From positions 744,001 through 808,000 of the forward strand of contig JABFRN010000001.1 of the NCBI GenBank assembly GCA_013141175.1: a stretch of DNA of 64,000 nt. Reading direction: 5' to 3'. The translations under genes and the position numbers were made by a program. How positions within the stretch are numbered: position 1 is the first letter of the stretch; every line of letters starts with the position of its first letter. Positions 37,591 through 45,919 of the stretch are shown one piece after another. A model generated the notes under the pieces. It had not been told where the DNA came from. It saw nothing but the letters and a program-made list of their open reading frames with translations, and did no database searches. Source of the DNA: Lysobacter sp. (GTDB lineage Bacteria > Pseudomonadota > Gammaproteobacteria > Xanthomonadales > Xanthomonadaceae).

Positions 37591-38136
37591 ATGCAAATCC
37601 GCGATTACAACGGCAAAGGGGATTGGACCGCCGCCGCCGTGCAGGCGCGCTATGCGGAGCTTGCCGCGCGCCATGGCGTCGAAACGCCTCGCCGATTGGC
37701 GCCAACCGTGTACGAGCGCGGCGATGTCCGTTGGGTCTACCCGATCATGGACGCGATCATCGAAGGCATCCTCGCTGGCGATCCGGCCTGCGCCGCCATC
37801 GGTGTCGAATTCATCGAAGAGGATCGGAAATTTCCGTTCGGCGCGAACCTCAAGGCGCGTACCGCGCGCGCACTCCGCCAGACCGTGCTGCCGGACGCGC
37901 TTTCGTCGCGCATCCGACGACGCATCGTCGACATGCTGATCGCGGGCAATACCCCTCGGGAATACCGCGAATACGCCAAACTGCTGCGCAAGACGGGTTT
38001 TCGCGAACTGTGGCCAAGACTCGAGGCGGGCGTACCGCGCACGAACCGGCATGCGATGCGCTACTACCGGTATTTCGAGGCCATCCATCGGCGGGCGCCG
38101 GCCGTTTGCCCGGTCGTCACATCGCAGACCCGCTAG
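37591..38136 (+). CDS. Conserved hypothetical protein, 181 aa
   Basis: The protein starts with MQIRDYNGKGDWTAAAVQARYAE and looks soluble and basic; there is no signal or membrane segment. Visible stretches are the EDRKFPFG and GANLKARTARALRQTVLP segments and a basic C-terminal half. I do not recognise a family. Codon use agrees with the surrounding genes and it starts 33 bases after coq7, so it is probably a real gene transcribed with it. Confidence 0.75.
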   Translation: MQIRDYNGKGDWTAAAVQARYAELAARHGVETPRRLAPTVYERGDVRWVYPIMDAIIEGILAGDPACAAIGVEFIEEDRKFPFGANLKARTARALRQTVLPDALSSRIRRRIVDMLIAGNTPREYREYAKLLRKTGFRELWPRLEAGVPRTNRHAMRYYRYFEAIHRRAPAVCPVVTSQTR

Positions 38137-38142
38137 CACGAC

Positions 38143-38171
38143 AAAAAAGACCGGCTTCACACCGGTCTTTT
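38143..38171. terminator. Bidirectional rho-independent terminator
   Basis: The stem AAAAGACCGG/CCGGTCTTTT with a CTTCACA-type loop is flanked by A and T runs. It lies between the convergent 181-aa gene and speD. Confidence 0.92.
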
Positions 38172-38193
38172 CGATACCGCGCTTCCAGACGGA

Positions 38194-38988
38194 TCACTCG
38201 ACCAGGTTTCGGCCCTGGTACAACTCTTCGATCTCGCGGCGGAGACGGGCTTCGATCTTCATGCGTTCCTTGAACGAGAGATTCTTGGCCTTCTCCTCGA
38301 ACAGGTAATTGTCGAGGTCGAATTCCTTCATGTGCATCTTCGTGTGGAACAGGTTTTCCTGATACACGTTGACGTCCAGCATCTCGTAACGGGACTTGAT
38401 GTTCTTCGCCAGGTAATCCTGGATCGAATTGATCTTGTGGTCGATGTAGTGCTTGCGTCCCTTGATGTCGCGGGTGAAGCCGCGCACCCGGTAATCCATG
38501 ATGACGATGTCGGATTCCAGGCTTTCGATCAGGTAGTTCAGCGCCTTCAACGGCGAGATCACGCCGCAGGTGGCGACATCGATGTCGGCGCGGAACGTCG
38601 CGATGCCGTTGTCCGGATGCGTCTCCGGATAGGTGTGCACCGTGATGTGCGACTTGTCCATGTGCGCGACCACGGCGTCGGAGATGATCTCCTTGCCGGC
38701 GTCCTTCTTGTCGATCACCGGCTCCTCGGAAATGAGGATGGTCACCGACGCACCCTGCGGGTCGTAGTCCTGGCGGGCGATGTTGAGGATGTTCGCGCCG
38801 ATGATCTCCGCCACGTCGGTGAGGATCTGGGTCAGCCGGTCGGCGTTGTACTCCTCGTCGATGTAGGCGATATAACGCTGGCGCTCCTCTTCGGATACCG
38901 CATAGCACACGTCGTAGATGTTGAATGACAGCGCTTTGGTCAGGTTGTTGAAGCCTTGCAGCTTCAGACGCGGCAGTGGCTTGACCAC
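38194..38988 (-). CDS. speD: S-adenosylmethionine decarboxylase proenzyme
   Basis: The 264-aa protein is the E. coli-type SpeD. Autocleavage at the [11 protein letters not shown] motif (serine at residue 113) creates the pyruvoyl group. The segment [20 protein letters not shown] and the C-terminal half are typical of the long gammaproteobacterial form. It supplies decarboxylated SAM for spermidine synthesis. The gene is divergent from clp. Confidence 0.97.
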   Translation of the reverse strand: MVKPLPRLKLQGFNNLTKALSFNIYDVCYAVSEEERQRYIAYIDEEYNADRLTQILTDVAEIIGANILNIARQDYDPQGASVTILISEEPVIDKKDAGKEIISDAVVAHMDKSHITVHTYPETHPDNGIATFRADIDVATCGVISPLKALNYLIESLESDIVIMDYRVRGFTRDIKGRKHYIDHKINSIQDYLAKNIKSRYEMLDVNVYQENLFHTKMHMKEFDLDNYLFEEKAKNLSFKERMKIEARLRREIEELYQGRNLVE

Positions 38989-39156
38989 GGCATCGATTCC
39001 TTTGGGGCGGGAGGTTGGGGGCGCGATTATGCGGCATTGCGGCCCCCCGGGGGGAACCTGCGCTGCAGCGCAGCATCGGCGTGGCGATCACACGCAGTCT
39101 ACGGCCGCCGTTTGCCCGAAACGTGACAAAGGCCTACTCTTGGCTATCCCCATGTT

Positions 39157-39855
39157 ATGGCTCGCATGAACACTCCTCCCGTGGCCACGCTGACACCTCT
39201 TCGCCGCAATGCGAACCCGCTCGCCCCGACGGTGGCGACGATCGAGCGGTTCCTTTCGCACTGCCATCGCCGCCGCTATCCGCCCCGGACCGAAGTCTTC
39301 CGCCCGGGCGACCCTGCTGGCACCCTCTACTACGTGATCTCCGGCTCGGTCAGCATCATCACCGAGGAGGACGATGGCCGCGAGCTGGTCCTGGGCTATT
39401 TCGGCCCTGGCGAGTTCGTCGGCGAAATGGGCCTGTTCGTCGAAAGCGACCGCCGCGAAGTGATCCTGCGCACCCGCACCCAGTGCGAGCTGGCCGAAAT
39501 CGGCTACGACCGTCTGTACCAGTTGCTCGAAGGCCCGATGGGCGGCGACGCGGCACAGTTGATCTACGCCATCGGCGCCCAGCTTTCGCGTCGCCTGCTC
39601 GACACCAGCCGCAAGGCCGGCCGCCTGGCGTTCCTGGACGTGACCGATCGCATCATCCGCGCCCTGCACGACCTGACCCGCGAACCGGAGGCCATGAGCC
39701 ATCCGCAAGGCACCCAGTTGCGCGTGTCGCGGCAGGAGCTGGCGCGTCTGGTCGGCTGTTCGCGCGAAATGGCCGGCCGGGTCCTCAAGAAGCTGCAGGT
39801 GGACGGCAAGCTGCATGCGCGCGGCAAGACGGTGGTCATCTACGGCACCCGCTGA
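39157..39855 (+). CDS. clp: CRP-like global regulator Clp
   Basis: The 232-aa protein matches xanthomonad Clp almost along its full length. The cyclic-nucleotide domain has FRPGDPAGTLYYVISGSVSII and GEFVGEMGLF, and the C-terminal helix-turn-helix reads VSRQELARLVGCSREMAGRVLKKL, with the QLRVSRQEL region contacting DNA. In Xanthomonas, Clp binds DNA when free and is released by cyclic di-GMP rather than activated by cAMP. It controls exoenzymes, exopolysaccharide and motility. The ATG at 39157 or at 39166 could be used. Confidence 0.95.
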   Translation: MARMNTPPVATLTPLRRNANPLAPTVATIERFLSHCHRRRYPPRTEVFRPGDPAGTLYYVISGSVSIITEEDDGRELVLGYFGPGEFVGEMGLFVESDRREVILRTRTQCELAEIGYDRLYQLLEGPMGGDAAQLIYAIGAQLSRRLLDTSRKAGRLAFLDVTDRIIRALHDLTREPEAMSHPQGTQLRVSRQELARLVGCSREMAGRVLKKLQVDGKLHARGKTVVIYGTR

Positions 39856-39858
39856 ATC

Positions 39859-40323
39859 GTGAGCAGCGCAACGCACGATCACGCAACCGAAGGTTTCGAC
39901 CTGCGCGGTGCTGTACCCGCCGATGCCGACGATGTCGCCGCGCTGCTGACCCAGTTGGGCTACCCCTGCGAGGCGGCCGACGCCGCCGAGCGGATCGCCA
40001 CCGTTCTGCACAACGACCGTCAGGCCCTGATCCTCGCCCGCCATCGCGGCGCGGTCTGCGGGCTGCTGGCGCTGGACTTCATGTACTACCTGCCGCTGGG
40101 CACCACGACCTGCCGGGTCACCGCGCTGGTGGTGTCGACGGCCGCCCAGGGCCACGGCCTGGGGCGCCTGCTGCTGCGCGATGCCGAGCATCGCGCCCGC
40201 ATCGGCGGCGCCGCGCGACTGGAAGTCACCAGCGCCAGCCATCGCACCGAAGCGCACGCTTTCTACCGCGCCTGCGGTTTTTCGGACGGCGCGGCACGGT
40301 TCGTGAAACTGCTGGGCGACTGA
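39859..40323 (+). CDS. GNAT-family N-acetyltransferase
   Basis: The GTG at 39859 follows the clp stop by three bases, so the gene is probably co-transcribed with clp. The 154-aa product has the acetyl-CoA loop motif QGHGLGRLLL (Q/RxxGxG/A) and a second conserved segment LEVTSASHRTEAHAFYRACGF. It is a small single-domain acetyltransferase; the acceptor is unknown. Upstream residues include the DADDVAALLTQLGYP stretch typical of this GNAT subgroup. Confidence 0.88.
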   Translation: MSSATHDHATEGFDLRGAVPADADDVAALLTQLGYPCEAADAAERIATVLHNDRQALILARHRGAVCGLLALDFMYYLPLGTTTCRVTALVVSTAAQGHGLGRLLLRDAEHRARIGGAARLEVTSASHRTEAHAFYRACGFSDGAARFVKLLGD

Positions 40324-40393
40324 ACGGCCGGGAGACGGCATCGCCGCGCTCCGGCAAAATGGCGGCTCTCTCCACCGACTCCGGCCGCCGCCC

Positions 40394-40798
40394 ATGCAAT
40401 GCCCCAAATGCCACGCCCCGATGCATCTTCTCGACGGGCTCGACGAGCCCGTCCACCGCTGCGAAGGCTGCAAGGGCATGTGGTTCGAGCTCATGGCGCA
40501 TGAGCAACTGCGCGACGAAGCCGAACGGATCGACCTGACCGAACCCGCGCCGCCGGCCCTGGACGAATTCTTCGACCCGACCGCACCCGCGCCGGTCACC
40601 CTGCTCTGCCCGGCCTGCGATCACTATCCGCTGATCCACATGGTCGACCCGCACCAGCCGCACATCCGCTTCGAGAGCTGCAAGTTCTGCTACGGCCGGT
40701 TCTACGATGCCGGCGAATTCCGCGGCTTCGCCGAAGACGAGGACGATACTGGCCTCAGCGGGTTCCTGAAGCGCATCGTGCCCTCCGCGCTGAACTGA
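40394..40798 (+). CDS. Zinc-ribbon (TFIIB-like) protein
   Basis: The 134-aa product starts with a zinc ribbon, MQCPKCHAPM followed by RCEGCKGMWFE, the typical zf-TFIIB pattern. A second set of cysteines follows (LLCPACDHYP and SCKFCYGRFYDAGEF). The tail is acidic. Such proteins are common and uncharacterised; nucleic-acid or protein binding is assumed. Confidence 0.85.
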   Translation: MQCPKCHAPMHLLDGLDEPVHRCEGCKGMWFELMAHEQLRDEAERIDLTEPAPPALDEFFDPTAPAPVTLLCPACDHYPLIHMVDPHQPHIRFESCKFCYGRFYDAGEFRGFAEDEDDTGLSGFLKRIVPSALN

Positions 40799-40833
40799 GC
40801 CTCAACCCCTCCGCTCTTCGCGTTCGCGCGCGC

Positions 40834-41076
40834 TCAGCGCGGCAATGGCGCTGTCATGATCGCCTCGCGCAGCAAGCGCGGGGCGGGCTCATCCGAAAAG
40901 ACCAGCCCTTCGCCCTCGCGCTTGATACCGAGCGTGCGATAGGTTTCGGCTAGTGACAAAACGCCTTCGAGCCGGTGTAGCCGCGATAGCGCGGCGACGA
41001 AATCTTCCCAGCGCTGTGTGTACGGCGCCGCCAAGACAGCACCGCGCAAACGATCGAGCACGTCCTTCAGCGCCAT
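40834..41076 (-). CDS. Small protein of unknown function at the island edge
   Basis: The 80-aa frame reads MALKDVLDRLRGAVL... and ends in MTAPLPR. It has normal high-GC codon use and a helical, charged composition, but no clear ribosome-binding site. It may be a small gene in its own right or a leftover of a longer one, because the AT-rich insert begins directly upstream of its start. No family recognised. Confidence 0.5.
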   Translation of the reverse strand: MALKDVLDRLRGAVLAAPYTQRWEDFVAALSRLHRLEGVLSLAETYRTLGIKREGEGLVFSDEPAPRLLREAIMTAPLPR

Positions 41077-41424
41077 GCCGTTGTCGTGGGCTCGCTTGAC
41101 CCTCGCTCAGAAAGAATGCAAACGCAACGCGGCGCCCTGCATACCAGCATTAGGCATGAAAATCAATTAGTTACAACCGAACGGGTGGCATTTAAAGTTT
41201 TTATTCGCACACCCTATTGACATTCGGTGTACATTTAATGTAAACAAAGAGTAAGCAGCAATCTGGATATACCTTTAATTCGCTGATTAAAGTAAGAGCA
41301 AAGATTTGCTGATTAGTTAGAAATTAAGAGCAAAGTCAAACAATAAAGCCCATGGACGGTAAGAGACGGTACTTAACCTATGTAACGAAAAACGAGAGTT
41401 AGTTACATTTCGGAGGGAAAGTAT
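41077..41424. other. Left edge and regulatory leader of the AT-rich insert
   Basis: The base composition changes sharply after about 41150. The stretch has no long frame. It contains a promoter-like site with an overlapping dyad (41217-41244) and a pair of two-part direct repeats: gctgatta at 41282-41289 and 41308-41315, and taagagcaaag at 41293-41303 and 41325-41335. It probably serves as the leader of the 46-codon gene that follows. Confidence 0.55.
41217..41244 (+). promoter_or_regulatory. Candidate promoter with overlapping operator dyad
   Basis: TTGACA (41217-41222) is followed after 16 bases by TGTAAA (41239-41244) as a weak -10 box. The spacer contains a perfect 13-base dyad TACATT-T-AATGTA at 41230-41242, a good shape for a small dimeric repressor such as the RHH-like protein encoded nearby. 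Confidence 0.45.
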
Positions 41425-41565
41425 ATGGGCGATGTTCATCCCTTGCAGTTCGGCAACAATATTTTCAGAGCACTTGAAGGCCGGGTGATTGAGCAGATGT
41501 TAGAGATTGAAATGGAAATCATTGATGTAGACCCTACAGCCATAGATGGCGCCGATGCTGCTTGA
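41425..41565 (+). CDS. Unrecognised 46-aa protein in the AT-rich insert
   Basis: A GGAGGG site lies eight bases before the ATG at 41425, and a strong terminator follows the stop by about 45 bases. The product is acidic and starts MGDVHPLQFGNNIF; it then forms a predicted amphipathic helix (RALEGRVIEQMLEIEMEII) and ends in a small-residue tail. No signal peptide or family is visible. It could be an antitoxin, a regulator or a peptide precursor; the sequence does not decide. Confidence 0.55.
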   Translation: MGDVHPLQFGNNIFRALEGRVIEQMLEIEMEIIDVDPTAIDGADAA

Positions 41566-41610
41566 AGAAATCACTCCACTATGCCGACTGCAAATCACTG
41601 CTAACCACAC

Positions 41611-41646
41611 GAGCGCGCACCGCGTACGGCGGTGTGCGCTTTTATT
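41611..41646 (+). terminator. Rho-independent terminator after the 46-aa gene
   Basis: The stem is GAGCGCGCACCGC against GCGGTGTGCGCT, with one wobble pair and a five-base loop, followed by TTTATTGT. Confidence 0.8.
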
Positions 41647-41680
41647 GTGTCGCCCAATTGAAGTTTTCTCATAGATAAAC

Positions 41681-41691
41681 TTGTGTCACAA
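41681..41691 (+). promoter_or_regulatory. Perfect dyad upstream of the RHH-like gene
   Basis: TTGTG-T-CACAA is an 11-base perfect dyad about 24 bases before the ATG at 41715. The position between promoter and start suits autorepression by the encoded small protein. Confidence 0.4.
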
Positions 41692-41714
41692 ACACTGACT
41701 GGGAGTCGTGACTA

Positions 41715-42026
41715 ATGAACGTAATAGCGAAATTGACCGGAGATCGAGCGGAATCAAACAAATCCACATCGCCACGAATCGTATTAGAGTATTCTGAGAA
41801 CAGAATCAAAGAACTTGAGAATTTACAAAAAAAACTCGATCTTTCCACACGAAAAGAGCTATTTAACTATGCACTTGGAATGTTGGAATGGGCTGTAAAA
41901 CAGCGTGAACAAGGGTATGTTGTGATGGTTGGGAACCATGAAATACCTAGATATATTGAGATATCCATGCCAGCTCTTGATCGAATTAAACCCATACAAC
42001 ACCGTCAGCTAGAAGCCGTTGACTGA
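41715..42026 (+). CDS. Small ribbon-helix-helix-like protein in the AT-rich insert
   Basis: The 103-aa product has a GGGAG site. It has a short beta strand-like start (SPRIVLEYSENRIKELENL) followed by a helix pair (KKLDLSTRKELFNYALGMLEWAVKQREQG), which resembles the RHH fold of plasmid and phage regulators. The C-terminal third (MVGNHEIPRYIEISMPAL) is unlike known repressors. It has AT-rich codon use, unlike the flanking chromosome. A 13-bp terminator stem follows at 42038-42066. DNA-binding is an inference. Confidence 0.6.
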   Translation: MNVIAKLTGDRAESNKSTSPRIVLEYSENRIKELENLQKKLDLSTRKELFNYALGMLEWAVKQREQGYVVMVGNHEIPRYIEISMPALDRIKPIQHRQLEAVD

Positions 42027-42037
42027 ATCTGGAGTGA

Positions 42038-42066
42038 CGGAAAAGACCCAAAATGGGTCTTTTCCG
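42038..42066 (+). terminator. Rho-independent terminator after the RHH-like gene
   Basis: A perfect 13-bp stem CGGAAAAGACCCA/TGGGTCTTTTCCG with a three-base loop, followed by an AT-rich tract, lies 12 bases after the stop. Confidence 0.88.
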
Positions 42067-42100
42067 GAAAATTTGAAGGCGTTAGGGGCAGGGGGCAAGG

Positions 42101-43084
42101 ATGAAAGTTAGCGCAAACTGGATGAAAGTTATTGTCGTTTGTTTTTCTTTGTTATGTGTTTTCGCGGGAGTCAACGGGAATGCAATAACAGATTGGCTAA
42201 TCAAATCTATCCCTGAGTTGCAAGAGCGAGATTCACTTATTAGATCTCTGTTCGACAAAATTTTGCTGGTCGGATTGATGGTCGTTCTCGTTGATTTCTG
42301 GCTTCATATGGCCGGTGAAAAATCTTTTAAGGAAGATGTTGGAGCCGCTGTACGCAAAGAAATAGAAAAAATAACCGGCTTGATTCATGCCGTAATGAGC
42401 AAAAACCTTGTAGAAGCGATCGACGCGACGCATGGTGCGGAAAAAATTGAGGTCGAACACAAAATTAATCTCACCTTGCGAAACATACTTGACAAGATAT
42501 TTCTTGATGTCGATGAGACAATCACGATTCTCAACCACTCGGGAAAAATTCTTAAATTATCGTACTTCATACCAACGCAAGGCTGCATGCTCAAGCTCGC
42601 TAATGATTTATCACCCGAAACTGGGCAAATATCAGCCAACTTGAATCAGAAAGAAAAAATTAATATAGGTCTTGAAGAAAAAACAAGAATCCTACTTACA
42701 TATCCTGAGGCTCAGTTAGAGCTTCCATCCGTCGAATCACTGTCTTCACAGTTCACACTCGGCGCAGAAAAACTCGAAATTTCAATCACAATGCCGCTCG
42801 GGGTGAATGCGCAGTGTTTTTTTATTGGCCACCCGATGGAAGACTGCCCATTCAATAACCACCCTGCTAACGGAAGTGGTCAAAATAAGCGCACGTACAG
42901 AAATAAAGTTTCTTTATTGCCTCACAGCAGAATAGCTGTACGCTTTTATGCCGATTTTGGAGAACGAGTATCCCAACATCGAACTACAGAGCAGGTTCCG
43001 GTACATCCTTCCATTGATCATATGGAATCAACGTCTCGAAATTCTGACAACGCACCGGAACCAGCTGGCGGCAATTCGGCTTGA
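42101..43084 (+). CDS. Two-helix membrane protein with a large cytoplasmic domain, unknown function
   Basis: The 327-aa product has two membrane helices near the N-terminus (about 9-27 and 50-68) with a short loop between, so most of the protein (70-327) lies on one side, probably the cytoplasm. This part starts with a charged helix (EDVGAAVRKEIEKI), continues with mixed alpha/beta sequence and includes several cysteines (QGCMLKL; CFFIGHPMEDCPFNN). The last 30 residues look disordered. I recognise no domain. The layout is like that of membrane-anchored effectors in phage-defence loci, but there is no direct evidence. Codon use is AT-rich, as in the two preceding genes. Confidence 0.65.
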   Translation: MKVSANWMKVIVVCFSLLCVFAGVNGNAITDWLIKSIPELQERDSLIRSLFDKILLVGLMVVLVDFWLHMAGEKSFKEDVGAAVRKEIEKITGLIHAVMSKNLVEAIDATHGAEKIEVEHKINLTLRNILDKIFLDVDETITILNHSGKILKLSYFIPTQGCMLKLANDLSPETGQISANLNQKEKINIGLEEKTRILLTYPEAQLELPSVESLSSQFTLGAEKLEISITMPLGVNAQCFFIGHPMEDCPFNNHPANGSGQNKRTYRNKVSLLPHSRIAVRFYADFGERVSQHRTTEQVPVHPSIDHMESTSRNSDNAPEPAGGNSA

Positions 43085-43111
43085 TTTGCGTTCACCCTCA
43101 ACAGATAATTT

Positions 43112-45034
43112 TCATAGAGATTCAACCCGCTCCAACATCGGCGGCAACGGGCAGTGCATCACGCCGCAGACGGTGCGCAGCAGTTCGGCTTCGCTGACGC
43201 TGACGCGGCCGTCGTGGCCGACGGCGGCGGTGACGGCTTCGACCATCGCCTGCTTCGCGGCGGGATTCAGGCGGTTGAGCACCGGCCACACCGCTTCCAG
43301 CGCGAGCACGCCTTCCGGCGGTGGCGCGTAATCGAGATGTTCGCGCGGAAACACGCGCTGCAGACCGGCGAGGTAGGCTCGCAATGCGTCGTGGGTATTG
43401 TCGTGGCCAGCTTGGGCGACCAATGCCAGCAGGATCGCCGCTTCGTGCTTGGCGCTGGCGATGTTGCGACTGCCGAACTGCGCATGCCGCGACGGATCGA
43501 GCGATTCGCGCAACTGGTGCTGCAACAACGTCCCGAGGCAATACTCGAACACCGACACATGACCGTCGGTATTGACCACCGCGTGCAGCGTATCGAGCAC
43601 CACGTTCAGTTCGGGGCGCGGGCGCAGGCGCAGCACCGGGAACGCCAACGCCGCCAGTGGCAGACGCTGCATCGGATGCAGGGCGCCGAGTTGTTCGCTG
43701 CGCAATGCGCCGGTCAGCACCGCGATCTCGCGACCGAGCCGTGCGGCGATCTCGGTGTGCTGCTTGCCGCGCACCGAGGCATTGTCGTCGAGCAGCAGGG
43801 CCAGCATCAGCGGCACCACGTCGTCGCGGCTCGATGCCAGCGTACGCAGCGGTTCCGGGATCGTCGAAACGATCACATCGGCGCGGCGATAGTCGTCCGC
43901 CGCCGGATGCGCGACCTGGGCGACCACCATCGGCGGACTGACGATGAATTCGGCTTCCGATCCCGGCAGGCGCGCGTTCTCGCCGCCGACCAGCCCCAGC
44001 CGCGCGTCTTCTTCCAGGCCGTTCGGTGGTTGACCGAGCCAACGCTGATGCAGCGTCGCGAGCTGGTCTTTGCGGAAGCTGGGTTCCAATGCCTGGATAC
44101 GAGCCAACAACGGCGGATGGGTGGCGAACAAGCCGCTCAGGCCGACACCGTCGCCGAACAGCATGTGGCTGACCTCCTCGGCATCGCCGGCATGCTCGAG
44201 CTTGGCACCATCGCCAACGCCACCGATCTTCTTCAGTGCGCCCGCAAGCCCGACGGTCTGGCGCGTGAACTGCACCGCAGACGCGTCGGCAAGCATCTCG
44301 CGCGAGCGGCTGACCCCGGCCTTGATCATGCGCCCGAAGAACAGACCGAGATAACCGATGGCCATCGCCACCAGCGCCGCGACCAGCACCGCCCCGGCAC
44401 CTTTGTCGCGACCGCCGAAGCGTCCGTGTTCGAGGATCTTGCGGCCGATGATCGCCATCATCAGGATGCCGAACAACACGCCGATCAGGCGGATGTTCAG
44501 ACGCATGTCGCCGTTGAGGATATGGCTGAATTCGTGTGCGATCACGCCCTGCAGCTCGTCGCGATTGAGCCTTTCCAGCGCGCCGCGGGTAACCGCGACC
44601 ACCGCATCGGACGTCGAATAGCCGGCGGCGAACGCGTTGATGCCGGCCTCGTGTTCCAAGACATAGAGTTTCGGCATCGGCACACCGGATGCGATCGCGA
44701 TCTCTTCGACCACGTTGCGCAGCCGTCGCAGTTGCGGGTCGCGCGTCTGCTCGGGCACCGGCATCCCGCCCAACTGCTGCGCCACCGTCTCGCCGCCACC
44801 GCGCAGGCTGGCGATGCGGTACATCGAGCCCAAGCCGATGATCGCGATCGTGACCACCGAAGCGAAGATCAACATCGCCGCAGTCTGTGCCGGCGTGCTT
44901 TCGTCCCGCGAGGCGATGGCGATCAGGACCGCGACATCGACCGCGCACACGATTCCGATCACCGCCAGGACGAACAGCAGCACCAGTCGGGTCGAGGCCT
45001 TGCGTGCGGCGGCCTGATGTTCGAAGAAATTCAT
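43112..45034 (-). CDS. M48-family membrane zinc protease with C-terminal extension
   Basis: The 640-aa protein starts with two membrane helices (about 15-40 and 50-70), then has the M48 site HEFSH (GVIAHEFSHILNGD) and two further helices around 180-200 and 215-235. The third zinc ligand is probably in EMLADASA, giving the HtpX-like arrangement. The last 250 residues form an unusual extension with two similar helical segments (VVNTDGHVSVFEYCL and AAVGHDGRVSVSEAELL) that recall TerB-type metal-binding repeats. It is encoded with LemA, a common pairing, and probably helps membrane protein quality control. Confidence 0.88.
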   Translation of the reverse strand: MNFFEHQAAARKASTRLVLLFVLAVIGIVCAVDVAVLIAIASRDESTPAQTAAMLIFASVVTIAIIGLGSMYRIASLRGGGETVAQQLGGMPVPEQTRDPQLRRLRNVVEEIAIASGVPMPKLYVLEHEAGINAFAAGYSTSDAVVAVTRGALERLNRDELQGVIAHEFSHILNGDMRLNIRLIGVLFGILMMAIIGRKILEHGRFGGRDKGAGAVLVAALVAMAIGYLGLFFGRMIKAGVSRSREMLADASAVQFTRQTVGLAGALKKIGGVGDGAKLEHAGDAEEVSHMLFGDGVGLSGLFATHPPLLARIQALEPSFRKDQLATLHQRWLGQPPNGLEEDARLGLVGGENARLPGSEAEFIVSPPMVVAQVAHPAADDYRRADVIVSTIPEPLRTLASSRDDVVPLMLALLLDDNASVRGKQHTEIAARLGREIAVLTGALRSEQLGALHPMQRLPLAALAFPVLRLRPRPELNVVLDTLHAVVNTDGHVSVFEYCLGTLLQHQLRESLDPSRHAQFGSRNIASAKHEAAILLALVAQAGHDNTHDALRAYLAGLQRVFPREHLDYAPPPEGVLALEAVWPVLNRLNPAAKQAMVEAVTAAVGHDGRVSVSEAELLRTVCGVMHCPLPPMLERVESL

Positions 45035-45151
45035 GTCCGGGACGAGCTCGGGAATCCGGGAGTAAGGGAATGCGCGGGCGGCGAACGCCGGATGCGCGGA
45101 CAGCTCGACGCTATCCGCGTACCGGGAACCGTGTCGGCCGTCCCGCTGCGC

Positions 45152-45745
45152 TCAGAACTGCACCTTCGGCGCATCGCGCATTTCGGGCTTGTCGGCCGGA
45201 ATCGCGAGCTGCGCAGCGGCGGCGAAATTGAACATGCCGGCGATCATGCTGGACGGAAACACTTCGCGCCGGTTGTTGAAGGCCATCACCGCATCGTTGA
45301 ACGCCTGCCGCGCGAACGCGACCTTGTTCTCGGTGCTGGTCAGCTCTTCGGTGAGCTGCATCATGTTCTGGTTGGCCTTCAGGTCCGGGTAGGCTTCCGC
45401 GATGGCAAGCAGGCGCCCCAGGCCGGCGTTGAGCTGGCCCTGCGCGGCGGCGAGCGTCGCCATCGCCTCGGGATCACCCGGGTTGGCTTTGGCCGCTGCC
45501 AGTCCCGACTGCGCGGCGGAGCGCGCCGAAATCACCGCATCGAGCGTCTCGCGCTCGTGCTTGAGGTAGCCCTTGGCGGTTTCGACGAGGTTGGGGATCA
45601 GGTCGAATCGACGCTGCAGCTGAACGTCGATCTGGGCGAATGCGTTCTTGTAGCCGTTCCTGGACGTGACCAGACCGTTGTAGACCGCGATGGCCCAGAA
45701 CCCGACGGCCGCGAGAATTGCGAGCAGGATCAACAAAATAAGCAT
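45152..45745 (-). CDS. lemA: LemA-family protein
   Basis: The 197-aa protein has one N-terminal membrane helix (LILLILLAILAAVGFWAIAVYN) and then the LemA helical bundle: YNGLVTSRNGYKNAFAQIDVQLQRR, then RFDLIPNLVETAKGYLKHE, and the later AYPDLKANQNM segment. LemA is commonly encoded beside M48/HtpX proteases; the 117-base gap to that gene suggests one transcript. Its molecular role is unknown. Confidence 0.93.
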   Translation of the reverse strand: MLILLILLAILAAVGFWAIAVYNGLVTSRNGYKNAFAQIDVQLQRRFDLIPNLVETAKGYLKHERETLDAVISARSAAQSGLAAAKANPGDPEAMATLAAAQGQLNAGLGRLLAIAEAYPDLKANQNMMQLTEELTSTENKVAFARQAFNDAVMAFNNRREVFPSSMIAGMFNFAAAAQLAIPADKPEMRDAPKVQF

Positions 45746-45919
45746 CGAATCTCCCCTTGTTCATGCAAAAGACGGAACAGGCGCTATGATCGGCCCGAAG
45801 ACCCGGAAGCGATATCCACCGACACGTTGTTGCCGACATGTGGTTGGCGACAGGCAGGCGGATCGGACACTTCCTCACCAACTGACCCGCAAGCGAAGCA
45901 TACGCAGGGGTGGCTCGCG

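Noticed and set aside
36337..38160. Long minus-strand frame opposite coq7 and neighbours
   Set aside because: It overlaps clear plus-strand genes (Fe-S protein, coq7) and has no recognisable motif; it is a high-GC shadow frame.
42948..43331. Second reading frame over the end of the 327-aa gene that looks protein-like
   Set aside because: The translation is plausible but starts inside the longer gene without a ribosome-binding site, and it runs on into the antisense of the protease gene. Codon bias of the main frame continues to its own stop. A frameshift at about 42950 cannot be fully excluded.
43154..45919. Very long open plus-strand frame upstream of the serine hydrolase
   Set aside because: It is antisense to the M48 protease and lemA, both with clear family motifs. 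Its translation is rich in His, Arg and Gln without any domain; the hydrolase starts at 45920.
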